Below, piece after piece: positions 5,076 to 12,045 of a stretch of 35,738 bases of DNA (positions are counted from its first letter, which is position 1; each line of letters opens with the position of its first letter). The notes below the pieces were generated by a model, which searched no databases, was not told the origin of the DNA, and saw only the letters and a list, made by a program, of their open reading frames with translations. The translations under genes and the position numbers were made by a program. This DNA is from a virus: the IMG/VR virus record IMGVR_UViG_3300034418_002553, positions 1 to 35,738 of that record; one strand, 5' to 3'.

Positions 5076-5363
5076 TCAATCTCCTAATCCGTAAAGTATG
5101 TTGTGGATAGAAGCGGGTTTGCTTTTATCCAGTTTCAGCCTGTAGCCATCCCAATCATAATAGCCGTGGATAGTGGGCATTTTGCGAAACGACCCTTTGA
5201 TTACCACCACTTCCTTGATTTGCGTTTCATCGTGATGCTCAAATAATTTTGCATCAAATGCTTTACGCAGATACCGAGCAATGTCGGAGATCCGTGGGTA
5301 TATGGGCGTCAGCCATTGACCGTGACTGCCGTGCATATAGATTTGTGCGCTGTATCGTGCCAT
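5076..5363 (-). CDS. hypothetical protein, 95 aa
   Basis: Not recognised. Basic and Tyr/His-rich, starting MARYSAQIYMHG, with a DWDGYRLKLDKS segment near the C-terminus. The start ATG 5363 has AAGGGAG about 10 nt upstream inside the end of the previous gene. It lies in a tight chain with the DUF6876-like gene (3-bp gap) and the 4852-5073 gene. Confidence 0.7.
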   Translation of the reverse strand: MARYSAQIYMHGSHGQWLTPIYPRISDIARYLRKAFDAKLFEHHDETQIKEVVVIKGSFRKMPTIHGYYDWDGYRLKLDKSKPASIHNILYGLGD

Positions 5364-5366
5364 AAC

Positions 5367-5777
5367 TCAATACTCCCTTGGCAATAGGAAGGTGCTGTAT
5401 GCGCCTCCTGTTGTAATTGGTGAATCCGATTTAATAAGGTAGAACTTCCACTCCCCATCAAACGCATCGGTGTAATCAATTTTGCGTTTCCACAGGATGT
5501 TTCCGTTGCCATCGTCAGCAGTAATAAGTGCCTTACCGTCTTCAACAATAAGGTTAACAACGACGAACTCTTCATTGAGATCATTGATCGATGTTGCAAC
5601 GATATCTAAAAACCAGTAGGCTCCACCGCCGCAGTTATCAATAAAGAACTGTACACCATTCGTGTATGCCATCGGCTTGGTAAGGGGAAGGTCATAACGG
5701 CGAAGATAATCTGTGCCGCTGTAATGAGCGAGTTGTGTTGCAAACTCGGCTGGTGAAAGGGTTGTTTCAGTATTCAT
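5367..5777 (-). CDS. DUF6876 family protein
   Basis: A 136-aa protein matching the pattern I know for DUF6876: a YSGTDYLRRY segment near residues 19-28, YTNGVQFF, a conserved GAYWFLDIVAT, a YTDAF segment and a C-terminus ending LLPREY. The family occurs in phages and mobile elements and has no known biochemical role. The start ATG 5777 has a good AGGAGG site, and the previous gene ends 9 bp away. It sits among small accessory genes, which suggests a host-interaction or housekeeping role (inference). Confidence 0.72.
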   Translation of the reverse strand: MNTETTLSPAEFATQLAHYSGTDYLRRYDLPLTKPMAYTNGVQFFIDNCGGGAYWFLDIVATSINDLNEEFVVVNLIVEDGKALITADDGNGNILWKRKIDYTDAFDGEWKFYLIKSDSPITTGGAYSTFLLPREY

Positions 5778-5786
5778 TGTTACCTC

Positions 5787-5984
5787 CTATTGGAACAGAG
5801 TGTCATACTCATGGGTTGAAAGGAAGTGGGAAAAGTTGCTGTAACCAGCGTCTTGCCACTTTTGCCACTCGTCGAGAAATGTTTGAGCATCGTCGCCTTG
5901 CATAAAGAACGACCACCCAGACTCGTAATGTTTAACAGTAATACTGTCAAACTCACGATTTAGGCTGTAGCCACCGATAACCAT
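5787..5984 (-). CDS. hypothetical protein, 65 aa
   Basis: Not recognised. Small, acidic and aromatic-rich (GWSFFMQG, then DEWQKWQDAG), with no known motif. ATG 5984 follows AGAAAGGAG, the ribosome site type used by many genes here. It is the first gene after the putative structured RNA, and a 12-bp palindrome TTTAATATTAAA (6017-6028) lies in its upstream region, which probably contains its promoter. Confidence 0.68.
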   Translation of the reverse strand: MVIGGYSLNREFDSITVKHYESGWSFFMQGDDAQTFLDEWQKWQDAGYSNFSHFLSTHEYDTLFQ

Positions 5985-6067
5985 AATAGACTCCTTTCTG
6001 CGAGTTAAGGTTATAGTTTAATATTAAAGTGTGAGTGCTTGAAAGCAAACACTAAATGCTCAAAGAT

Positions 6068-6236
6068 AAAAAAGGGTGTTCCGTGGATTTGTAGGCAATG
6101 TGTTTAAGGCAGACCCTACTTATGCTCACCGCATCCTGCTTTACAAACGTACAGCGAGGGACAGGATGGTTAGAGATCCACGGCTTTGTGTTCCGCGTCG
6201 TGCAACGCTAGGACGAGGTCAAACCCTATGCACCCC
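6068..6236 (-). ncRNA. candidate structured RNA, about 170 nt
   Basis: This stretch has no gene but much pairing potential. CCGTGGAT (6081-6088) pairs with ATCCACGG (6176-6183), enclosing two hairpins: GTAGG (6091-6095)/CCTAC (6115-6119) and CATCCTG (6132-6138)/CAGGATG (6162-6168), so a three-way junction. Before it (minus direction) a separate hairpin joins GTGCA (6200-6204) to TGCAC (6229-6233), with an inner TAGG/CCTA stem (6209-6212/6225-6228). On the minus strand the unit ends in CACCC and six U (6068-6073). It matches no RNA class I know. A leader or riboswitch for the 5984 gene, or a free small RNA, are both possible. Confidence 0.45.
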
Positions 6237-6255
6237 GCCCAGAAAGGTTATTTGT

Positions 6256-6501
6256 CTACCCCCTCTTACCTTTGTGGACAGGTGTAAGCATATATTCTTC
6301 TACCTCTCCATCTATTATGATTTTTATAATATTACCGTCAATGATCCATGTTTGTTTGCCACGGTCAAGAAAGGTGATACGACTGGTAAGCCTATCTTTG
6401 ATACCATAAGCCTCACACTCAGGAAGAGTAGGGCTTGCCCAATCATATGAAACAATTAACTCCAGTATTGAAGGAGTCTGCGTAAGAGTTTGTTTATCCA
6501 T
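6256..6501 (-). CDS. hypothetical protein, 81 aa
   Basis: Not recognised. Starts MDKQTLTQTPSIL; Ile- and Thr-rich, with alternating hydrophobic residues suggesting beta strands (ITFLDRGKQTWIIDGNIIKI). ATG 6501 has AAGGAGG upstream. It lies upstream of the putative structured RNA on the same strand. Confidence 0.68.
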   Translation of the reverse strand: MDKQTLTQTPSILELIVSYDWASPTLPECEAYGIKDRLTSRITFLDRGKQTWIIDGNIIKIIIDGEVEEYMLTPVHKGKRG

Positions 6502-6546
6502 TTATTCCTCCTTGGGGTTGCTGTTGCGATATGGAGACCAATAAGA

Positions 6547-6777
6547 CTAACCCCAGTCTTTACGGTCTTCTTCGTTTTCGTAGCCATAACGATACTCCTC
6601 AATCTGAGCTGTTGTCATAAATTCTTCAGTAACACGCTCACTTTGGTAGGTGTGACCTTTGTAATAATGCGGTTCGTAAGGCCGACCGTAATAACGGTCA
6701 GCCCCACCACGATCCTGTGGGCTACCATGACGCGGTCGTCCATCAATTATAATTTCAGGCTTGGAGAGACTGGTCAT
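6547..6777 (-). CDS. hypothetical Tyr/Arg-rich protein, 76 aa
   Basis: Not recognised. Many Tyr, Arg, Gly and Pro residues in the middle (DRYYGRPYEPHYYKG) suggest a disordered region, followed by a short acidic helix. The start ATG 6777 lies inside the upstream gene (23-bp overlap) with GGAGG before it, a typical coupled start. Confidence 0.65.
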   Translation of the reverse strand: MTSLSKPEIIIDGRPRHGSPQDRGGADRYYGRPYEPHYYKGHTYQSERVTEEFMTTAQIEEYRYGYENEEDRKDWG

Positions 6778-6982
6778 TGGTCACCCCTCCGTTTTCCATA
6801 ATGTGTTCTTCAACGAACAGCATAGCTTCCCGATGCACATCAGGATACCGTGCTTTTACATAAGTATGAAATAACGATACCTCGGCATACAAGCGAGCAA
6901 GAGTATACAACTCCCGTGCTATGCCTTCCACTTCTCCGCCAACACGAGAGAAGTGATCCATTGCGTTTGTTTCATCAACCAT
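6755..6982 (-). CDS. hypothetical helical protein, 75 aa
   Basis: Not recognised. Starts MVDETNAMDHFS; predicted mostly alpha-helical and acidic, without known motifs. ATG 6982 follows AGAAAGGAG. The promoter-like TTATTAAATATGG (7011-7023) lies directly upstream, so it probably opens the 6982-6256 set. Confidence 0.68.
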   Translation of the reverse strand: MVDETNAMDHFSRVGGEVEGIARELYTLARLYAEVSLFHTYVKARYPDVHREAMLFVEEHIMENGGVTNDQSLQA

Positions 6983-7010
6983 GGCAAGCTCCTTTCTATA
7001 AACTAAATGC

Positions 7011-7030
7011 CATATTTAATAATAGCGGTT
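7011..7030 (-). promoter_or_regulatory. TTATTAAATATGG promoter-like motif
   Basis: Minus strand, about 35 nt upstream of ATG 6982. The same sequence TTATTAAATAT(A/G)GG occurs at 18251-18264 before another gene. A -35-like TTGCCA lies about 18 nt upstream, inside the end of the HTH gene. Confidence 0.5.
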
Positions 7031-7347
7031 TACACCTCTTTGGCAAGTCTTTTTGCTTCACGCTGAGCAATAGCCAAAACCCTTTGCCGACTTATATTGT
7101 AACAGTCACCGATACTCTGAAGGGTTTCACCAAGGGTGTACCGCCGATACCATATATCATGATTCCGTTCGGCTTTTGCGGGCGAACCAGAGGGGTTGCC
7201 CACCCTACCGTCAGGTATATCAAGGTTGTACTTTATAGACCATGCGCGAGCAGTCAGGTATGAACAACCTAATCGCTCGGCAAAATCTTTCCAGCTAATA
7301 GATTCTGCGGCTGTATTCCTGATCCATTCTTCTTTACTATCCATCAT
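7030..7347 (-). CDS. double helix-turn-helix DNA-binding protein
   Basis: A 105-aa basic protein with two HTH-like parts: SWKDFAERLGCSYLTARAW near the N-terminus and LQSIGDCYNISRQRVLAIAQ near the C-terminus, the latter like sigma-70 region 4. A transcription regulator acting on phage or host promoters is likely. The start is taken as the ATG at 7347, which overlaps the end of the upstream gene by 11 bp; ATG 7359 or 7344 are alternatives. It belongs to a cluster of three DNA-binding-type genes (7030-8263). Confidence 0.7.
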   Translation of the reverse strand: MMDSKEEWIRNTAAESISWKDFAERLGCSYLTARAWSIKYNLDIPDGRVGNPSGSPAKAERNHDIWYRRYTLGETLQSIGDCYNISRQRVLAIAQREAKRLAKEV

Positions 7348-7627
7348 GATTCCACCCATCTAATTTTTCCCAATATGTTTCATCTCTATCATAAGGGTGT
7401 TTTGGTGTACTAGAATCGCCAGAGCGCATCTTAGTAACGGTGCGCTCCTTTGCAGGTTTTTCATGAAAGGACTGCACATAATTAAACAGCCCCTCCAATT
7501 CTTCAAAGACCATCGGTTTAGAGAGCATTGAGCCGTGGAGTATCCACATTGTGTCGGTTTCCGTTAGCGACAATGCTCCCCCGCAATCCGAGGTATTTGC
7601 TTTGTAAATTTCCCACTCAGGTTTCAT
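7337..7627 (-). CDS. hypothetical protein, 96 aa
   Basis: Not recognised. Starts MKPEWEIYKANT, with alternating polar residues and a basic, Pro-containing C-terminal half. ATG 7627 is favoured over the upstream start because it forms an exact ATGA overlap with the stop of the preceding gene and follows GGTGG. It sits between two genes for DNA-binding-type proteins, so a link to regulation is possible. Confidence 0.65.
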   Translation of the reverse strand: MKPEWEIYKANTSDCGGALSLTETDTMWILHGSMLSKPMVFEELEGLFNYVQSFHEKPAKERTVTKMRSGDSSTPKHPYDRDETYWEKLDGWNHDG

Positions 7628-7821
7628 GAGAACCACCGTTTAATACGTTCCCATAAAGTCAAGCTGGGATGTTTTTCTTTAAAGGAATACAGTATGTAAC
7701 TCAGTTGGTTTTGGCTGAGTTTGAACTTTTTCTTAAGTTCTTTATGGGTCAGCTTTTGTTCATTCCGTGCGGTTAGCACCTCAAGAATAAACTGATCGGT
7801 GTATTTTTGCTTACGAGCCAT
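7624..7821 (-). CDS. small HTH protein, 65 aa
   Basis: The N-terminal 45 residues form a likely helix-turn-helix: TDQFILEVLTARN, then LTHKELKKKFKLSQNQLSY. The C-terminus is basic and aromatic (WERIKRWFS), possibly amphipathic. ATG 7821 has AAGGAG upstream; a longer frame exists but lies in the previous gene. It overlaps the RHH-winged-helix gene by 11 bp. Likely a transcription regulator or DNA-recognition subunit (inference). Confidence 0.65.
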   Translation of the reverse strand: MARKQKYTDQFILEVLTARNEQKLTHKELKKKFKLSQNQLSYILYSFKEKHPSLTLWERIKRWFS

Positions 7822-8263
7822 CGTTTTGTCTCCTTGCTTTAAGAATGCGCTCAGCGCGGTCAATACCCTGAGGGGTAATCTGGTAGTAGAACGGTGACAC
7901 ATTGCCAATCCGCACAAGGTCGCCGCGTGTAGCGAGCGAATACAGGATTTTAGATGGGTCATCTACAGGTTGGTCTTGGAAATCTTTACCGCACATACTC
8001 GCCCTGCTCAGGTAGAAAGCCACCAGTATATCGGCTGAAGCTCCTGTAGTGATAATCCTACTGAAAGCTCTTTTAGGTTTCATTTTAATCGGCGTCACCT
8101 CAGGGCTAGGAAGTGCTAATTGAGAGGCAGTTTCCTTTCCGCTATTTTTAATGAGCCATTTGATTTGCATCGGAATACTACGGCACTCTTCCTCAGCCAT
8201 TTGAGACAGAATGTTGTAGGTTTGGATGTCAATCGCTACAGATTTGTGATTGTTTGTGTCCAT
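7811..8263 (-). CDS. ribbon-helix-helix plus winged-helix regulator
   Basis: A 150-aa protein. Residues about 6-45 fit a ribbon-helix-helix fold (a beta strand SVAIDIQTY followed by two helices). Residues about 75-145 look like a winged helix-turn-helix (ILVAFYLSRASM, SKILYSLATRGDLVRIG, YYQITPQGIDRAERIL). The combination would give a two-part DNA-binding regulator. ATG 8263 has AGGAG upstream. It heads a chain of overlapping genes (7811, 7624, 7337, 7030), three of them DNA-binding in type, so this is a regulatory cluster. Targets unknown; the GATATC and TATA-box elements in this genome are candidates. Confidence 0.6.
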   Translation of the reverse strand: MDTNNHKSVAIDIQTYNILSQMAEEECRSIPMQIKWLIKNSGKETASQLALPSPEVTPIKMKPKRAFSRIITTGASADILVAFYLSRASMCGKDFQDQPVDDPSKILYSLATRGDLVRIGNVSPFYYQITPQGIDRAERILKARRQNDGS

Positions 8264-8272
8264 TAATTTCTC

Positions 8273-8746
8273 CTATGCACACAGGTCTGCTACAAATTCA
8301 GGGATAGGCCGACACTCCCAGTCAAAGAGGTGTTGCTTTTCCCCACGGTAATAGTCACGGTATGCTGTGACTACATCATGATGGTGATACTCTACAGGCA
8401 TAGCCTGAGGAAACTTGGTAAACCCTCGGGCTGTCAAGTTTGGTGGAGCACACCGTAAACTAAAGAAAATAGATTCGGAGCCGTGCGGTTTGCCACGGCG
8501 ATAGCGGAACTCTTTGAATAACTCAAAGCCTAAGTTCCATGTCATATTGTAGTTTTCTACAGTCTGCGCCGCCCATATCGTGCATGGGTGGTGCTGATGG
8601 TTAGGCATATACGGACCTTCTGTACCGTTGAGCCAATGAGCAGTAGATAGTATCTGCGTGGTTTCAAGCGGCATTTTGGTAATGTGGTTTTTGCAGTGCA
8701 TTTGAGCACACTGCTCAAGATCCATGGAAAGCCAGAAAATGTTCAT
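8273..8746 (-). CDS. conserved viral protein with HCxxHxxKM motif
   Basis: A 157-aa protein of a family I know from many phages and some large DNA viruses, never given a firm function. Hallmarks: an MNIFWLSMD start, the motif HCKNHITKM (residues about 17-25), LSTAHWL, HHPCTIWA, a GKPHGSE segment and a C-terminal YYRGEKQHLFDW. The conserved His and Cys residues suggest metal binding or catalysis. It overlaps the previous gene by an ATGA junction, so it is co-translated with it. Confidence 0.75.
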   Translation of the reverse strand: MNIFWLSMDLEQCAQMHCKNHITKMPLETTQILSTAHWLNGTEGPYMPNHQHHPCTIWAAQTVENYNMTWNLGFELFKEFRYRRGKPHGSESIFFSLRCAPPNLTARGFTKFPQAMPVEYHHHDVVTAYRDYYRGEKQHLFDWECRPIPEFVADLCA

Positions 8747-8994
8747 GGTAGGCGGTGCTCGGCAATAGGTAGGCTGACAGGCAATGCACGATTAGGTGGA
8801 TGGCACACAGCATAGACAAGCACCCTACGGTTAGGCGACTCATGGCGTATCTGCCTGTAAGTATCGGCACATAAGTCAAGGTCGTCAAAAGGTGTAGTCT
8901 TGTATTTGGCACAACCGAGGAACTCGGTAATGGTATACGACTGGGCATAGAGAAACATTTCTGCTTCGTAATCTTCCCAACTATAATGTGACAT
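8743..8994 (-). CDS. hypothetical protein, 83 aa
   Basis: Not recognised. Starts MSHYSWEDYEAEMF; acidic first half, Pro-rich C-terminus. ATG 8994 follows AGAAAGGAT. It is the first gene after the 8995-9075 spacer, where a TATAGT (-10) and TAACAT (-35) with 17-nt spacing are visible on the minus strand. It overlaps the next gene by four bases. Confidence 0.65.
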   Translation of the reverse strand: MSHYSWEDYEAEMFLYAQSYTITEFLGCAKYKTTPFDDLDLCADTYRQIRHESPNRRVLVYAVCHPPNRALPVSLPIAEHRLP

Positions 8995-9075
8995 AGGCTA
9001 TCCTTTCTACAATTAACCTATGTAAACTATAGTATGTTAGTTAACAGAATGTTACCCCTTAATTTATCTTTTTTA

Positions 9076-9603
9076 TCACACACTAAGGTTATGGTGGATT
9101 AACACTTCATTTACAGGTGCAAAGTCAGGCAAGTCTGAAAATTTCTTGTAAAGATAATTGATGCCAGTGTGCATTATTACTTTCATCTGCTCGCTTCCTC
9201 CAGAATGGCGATGGGAATAGAGCACGAGTTCAAGCATATCTGCCATTTTAAGTCTGTTCTTTTCTTCTGGCGTTAGGACAAAAGTCAATCCAAGGTCGTC
9301 CATCACTTTCTTTTCAGCTTTTTCAAAGGCTTGCAGGACTTCGGGGAACGACCATTTCGCCGTTGCTGGGATATCACCCAACACCATTTCAGGCACATCG
9401 TGATATAACGCCGCCATGATTAGCTGTTTACTACTGTCCGGCCATAACTGGTCAATCAATATACTGACTGCGTATGAATGTGCTCCCACTGTTTGCCTCT
9501 CAGCTTGTATTGCAACTGTATGAAACCTCAGTAAAAACTGTGCGTCCCATGCTGTCATCAAAGTTTTAATGTTGGTTGTTGTCTTGCATCGGCGTCCCGC
9601 CAT
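9076..9603 (-). CDS. HD-domain nucleotidase (YfbR/DatZ-like)
   Basis: A 175-aa HD-domain phosphohydrolase. Metal and catalytic residues of the YfbR type are in place: RFHT near residue 26, His42 (VGAHS), His68-Asp69 (YHD), Glu72, Asp77 (GDIP) and Asp122 (KMADML). YfbR enzymes hydrolyse deoxynucleoside monophosphates. The related phage enzyme DatZ removes dATP in phages that use 2-aminoadenine. No PurZ-like gene is in the window, so the 2-aminoadenine link is unproven. It starts 38 bp inside the end of the polymerase gene (good AGAGGAAT ribosome site), so polymerase and nucleotidase are made together, which fits control of the dNTP pool. Confidence 0.85.
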   Translation of the reverse strand: MAGRRCKTTTNIKTLMTAWDAQFLLRFHTVAIQAERQTVGAHSYAVSILIDQLWPDSSKQLIMAALYHDVPEMVLGDIPATAKWSFPEVLQAFEKAEKKVMDDLGLTFVLTPEEKNRLKMADMLELVLYSHRHSGGSEQMKVIMHTGINYLYKKFSDLPDFAPVNEVLIHHNLSV

Positions 9604-11485
9604 CTTTTATTCCTCTCGCCCACGGTTTGTCGCTAAATGTCTTTTTAGCTTCACCCCAGCTCGGACCGAACTCAGCATCTACAACGCTGGGGATTTGCAT
9701 ATTCACACAGGTTTCCATTATTTCTTGTATTTTTGTACCAGTATCAGGGTCAGCAACGGATATGTCAAGTTCATCGTGAACCTGAATCATAGGCGTGATG
9801 CCTTCTTCATACAGGGCAACCATCGCCGCTTTGGTTTGGTCAGCGGCACTGCCTTGTATCAATCTATTTAAGGCTTTGTATGTGAACGCCCTTTTGATTG
9901 CCGGACCATGCTCAGCGTAAGCATCTTGATAGGTCATGGGTTTATATGTCCCATAAGCATTTGGCTCCCATTTATCAAAACGACACTTGCGTCCTAACAA
10001 GGTGCGTATCAATCCTTTGTTAGATGCACGGTGAATCACATAATCAGCTAACTGTTGCACGAACGGCACTTTGCCGTGGTACTCGGCAAACAGTTCTTTA
10101 GCGTCATCAAACTCCAAACCCAACTGCTCAGCCAGTTTATTCTTACCCATCCCGTAGAATAGGCCGAGGTTAATGTCTTTTGCTTGCTTGCGCGGCACTC
10201 CCACGATATCTGCCGCCATTTGGTGGAAATCGGTATTAGCATCAATGTTATACTGGTCGGCAAAGTCCTGTGCGCCTTGCAGTTTCAGTAGGCTGGCATA
10301 GTGAACAACGAGGCGTGGTTCTTGGCTACTGTAATCAAATGCCCCCCACAACTCACCTTCCTCTGGTAGGAACAGGCCACGAATCATCGGACCAATTTCA
10401 GCGTTCCGTGCTGGCACTTGTTGTAGATTAGGATTGCTGTAACTGAAACGGCCTGTAACTGTGCCGCCATCATCACTGCGGAGGCTATGTGCTTCAGCAT
10501 GAATGCGACCGTTATGTTGGTGCTTCAGTATGGTGTCTATAAATGTGGTTCTAGCTTTATTCAGCTCTCGAGCTCGAACTACGGCCTTTGGCAAGTCATG
10601 GGCATGGTTAGCTAGAAAGTTTTTAGTAAAGCTAGGCTGTCCTGATTTGGGCGTTTTAGGGTATTTCAGCCCATTAGCGTCGAAGGCTTTAGCAATACTC
10701 GCCGCCGCCCATATATCAATATCTTGCCCACCCGCATCAGCTAGAACCTTTTGTTCTTCGCGTTCCAAATATTCTTTTAACTGCTCTGCTTTTTCAAGGT
10801 CTACCCGCACACCCTTCTTACGCATGGCAAAGACGACCTTTAACACTTTAAGTTCTAAGTCAAAAATATCAGCAATGTCTTCTTTTAGTATAAGCCCTTT
10901 GAAATGTTGCCACAGTTTCAGGGTAAGCGCGGCATCCTGTTCTGCGTATTGCCCGACAAAGTGGGCTGGCAGTTTCCACATTTCACTCTTAGCATTTACA
11001 CCAAAAGAGTTAGCGGCTTCATACAGGTCTTTTTCGCTTTTGCGTTCGTTTAGGTAATCCCTGCCAAGTGCGTTCAATGCGTAACTAAACCTGTTTTCAT
11101 CAAGCAGGGCGGCTACGATCATCGTATCAATCACACGGCCTCTAACCTCAATACCTTCTGCCCACAGCCAACCAAGGTCATACATAGCGTTGTGCATAAT
11201 GTAATCACGCTCAACAGAAACAATGTCGGAGAGCCATCGCAGGGTTTGCTTTGCATCAAAGTTACCACCATTTTCATGACGGATAGGGAAATACCAAGCC
11301 TTGCCCTCTACCGCCACAGCAACTCCAATGACATAGCCATCTTTACGAGGCCATCCACTACCCATCGTAGTTAGGTTAGGGTCGCGTGTTTCAAGGTCAA
11401 TCGCTATTTCTCTAGCGTCCGACAGGTCGGGGTAGCCATCAGGCATAACCCACTCAGTCGGAGGTGTGAACAAGGGGAACTGCAT
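9566..11485 (-). CDS. polA: DNA polymerase I (family A) with 3'-5' exonuclease
   Basis: The replicative polymerase, 639 aa. The exonuclease domain has Asp30/Glu32 (AIDLE), Asn99 and Asp103 (HNAMYD) and Tyr180/Asp184 (YAEQD). The polymerase domain has TGRFSYSNPNLQQVP, motif A with Asp384 (FDYSSQEPR), motif B Arg432, Lys436 and Tyr444 (RKQAKDINLGLFYG) and motif C HDELD (570-574). The residue matching E. coli Phe762 is Leu440; this Leu type has been linked to slower, more accurate copying and is common in marine viruses. There is no 5'-3' exonuclease domain, as usual in phages. The ATG at 11485 lies within the preceding small gene and has a poor ribosome site; ATG at codon 14 is an alternative. 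Confidence 0.96.
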   Translation of the reverse strand: MQFPLFTPPTEWVMPDGYPDLSDAREIAIDLETRDPNLTTMGSGWPRKDGYVIGVAVAVEGKAWYFPIRHENGGNFDAKQTLRWLSDIVSVERDYIMHNAMYDLGWLWAEGIEVRGRVIDTMIVAALLDENRFSYALNALGRDYLNERKSEKDLYEAANSFGVNAKSEMWKLPAHFVGQYAEQDAALTLKLWQHFKGLILKEDIADIFDLELKVLKVVFAMRKKGVRVDLEKAEQLKEYLEREEQKVLADAGGQDIDIWAAASIAKAFDANGLKYPKTPKSGQPSFTKNFLANHAHDLPKAVVRARELNKARTTFIDTILKHQHNGRIHAEAHSLRSDDGGTVTGRFSYSNPNLQQVPARNAEIGPMIRGLFLPEEGELWGAFDYSSQEPRLVVHYASLLKLQGAQDFADQYNIDANTDFHQMAADIVGVPRKQAKDINLGLFYGMGKNKLAEQLGLEFDDAKELFAEYHGKVPFVQQLADYVIHRASNKGLIRTLLGRKCRFDKWEPNAYGTYKPMTYQDAYAEHGPAIKRAFTYKALNRLIQGSAADQTKAAMVALYEEGITPMIQVHDELDISVADPDTGTKIQEIMETCVNMQIPSVVDAEFGPSWGEAKKTFSDKPWARGIKDGGTPMQDNNQH

Positions 11486-11639
11486 CCGCTTTTACTTTCA
11501 TAGGTTGGTTACATGAACAATGAGGCCATTTGTTTTTGAGGTTGCGAAAGGTGAGGTGTTTAACCTCACCCTTGCACTCACACTCAGCAACTACAGGCTC
11601 ATCCAACTTCGAGTTCGAGTTGTCGGTCATCTTTGTCAC
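11454..11639 (-). CDS. small zinc-finger-like protein, 61 aa
   Basis: The product has Cys20-x-Cys22 and Cys41-x-Cys43 flanking a basic stretch, which fits a small zinc ribbon. The start is GTG at 11639 with AAGGA 9 nt upstream (ATG at codon 4 is possible). It overlaps both neighbours: the Nmad1/MazG-like gene by 41 bp and the polymerase by 32 bp, so translational coupling to the polymerase is likely. The conserved frame between two sure genes supports coding. Role unknown; an accessory factor of the polymerase is one option. Confidence 0.6.
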   Translation of the reverse strand: MTKMTDNSNSKLDEPVVAECECKGEVKHLTFRNLKNKWPHCSCNQPMKVKADAVPLVHTSD

Positions 11640-12045
11640 CGATTCGCATCCTTACTTCAGCCTCAACAAGAAACAAATAACGCCGTAGGTCGCGTATATC
11701 ATCTAGGATACCTTCTTCACGGCTGTCTTCAAACGCCGCTTGGAACACATCATAATTGCACTCGCCCACTTGCTTTTCAAGCCTGTCCCATTTGCGAGCT
11801 AACATCATAAACGCGCCGACACCGCCGCGCTGTTTCCAACTATTGCCATAGGACTGCTCAGATATGTGCAAGCCCTCCACATCTTCATTAGCCAGACCTA
11901 GCACCTTATTGATAATGGCACTGTAGTCATCGGCATCTATTTCACCGTTCCTAGCCAATTTAAGATACTCCTCTTCCTCTAACTCACGCATACGCCTTGT
12001 CATATAAGCCTCGTGACTTTCGTGTTTTACAAAGTTTCCATCCAT
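11599..12045 (-). CDS. Nmad1/MazG-like nucleotide-metabolism protein
   Basis: A 148-aa helical protein with the phage motif YGNSWKQRGG, then FMMLARKWDRLE, then DDIRDLRRYLFLVEAE. This pattern is common in phage proteins next to thymidylate synthase-like genes, and I relate it to the Nmad1 (DUF1599)/MazG-like group; this assignment is tentative. Such proteins could hydrolyse or bind nucleotides. ATG 12045 is chosen for the GGAG site about 9 nt upstream; longer starts lie inside the thymidylate synthase gene, which it overlaps by 19 bp, so the two are coupled. Confidence 0.55.
   Translation of the reverse strand: MDGNFVKHESHEAYMTRRMRELEEEEYLKLARNGEIDADDYSAIINKVLGLANEDVEGLHISEQSYGNSWKQRGGVGAFMMLARKWDRLEKQVGECNYDVFQAAFEDSREEGILDDIRDLRRYLFLVEAEVRMRIGDKDDRQLELEVG

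Noticed and set aside
4793-5110. Plus-strand frame with GGGAGGAG before a GTG at 4793
   Set aside because: The ribosome-like site is good, but the frame is antisense to a clear gene, is Ser/Cys/Ile-rich as shadows are, and no plus promoter is visible. An antisense transcript cannot be excluded.
6068-6255. A tRNA or tmRNA in the gene-free stretch
   Set aside because: No anticodon arm, T-loop GTTCRA or CCA-type acceptor could be laid out; the pairing pattern is different, so only an unclassified RNA is proposed.
9076-11485. Full 2-aminoadenine (Z-genome) system
   Set aside because: A DatZ-like HD protein and a PolA are adjacent, but no PurZ-like adenylosuccinate synthetase homologue is in the window, and the YfbR activity explains the HD protein equally well.
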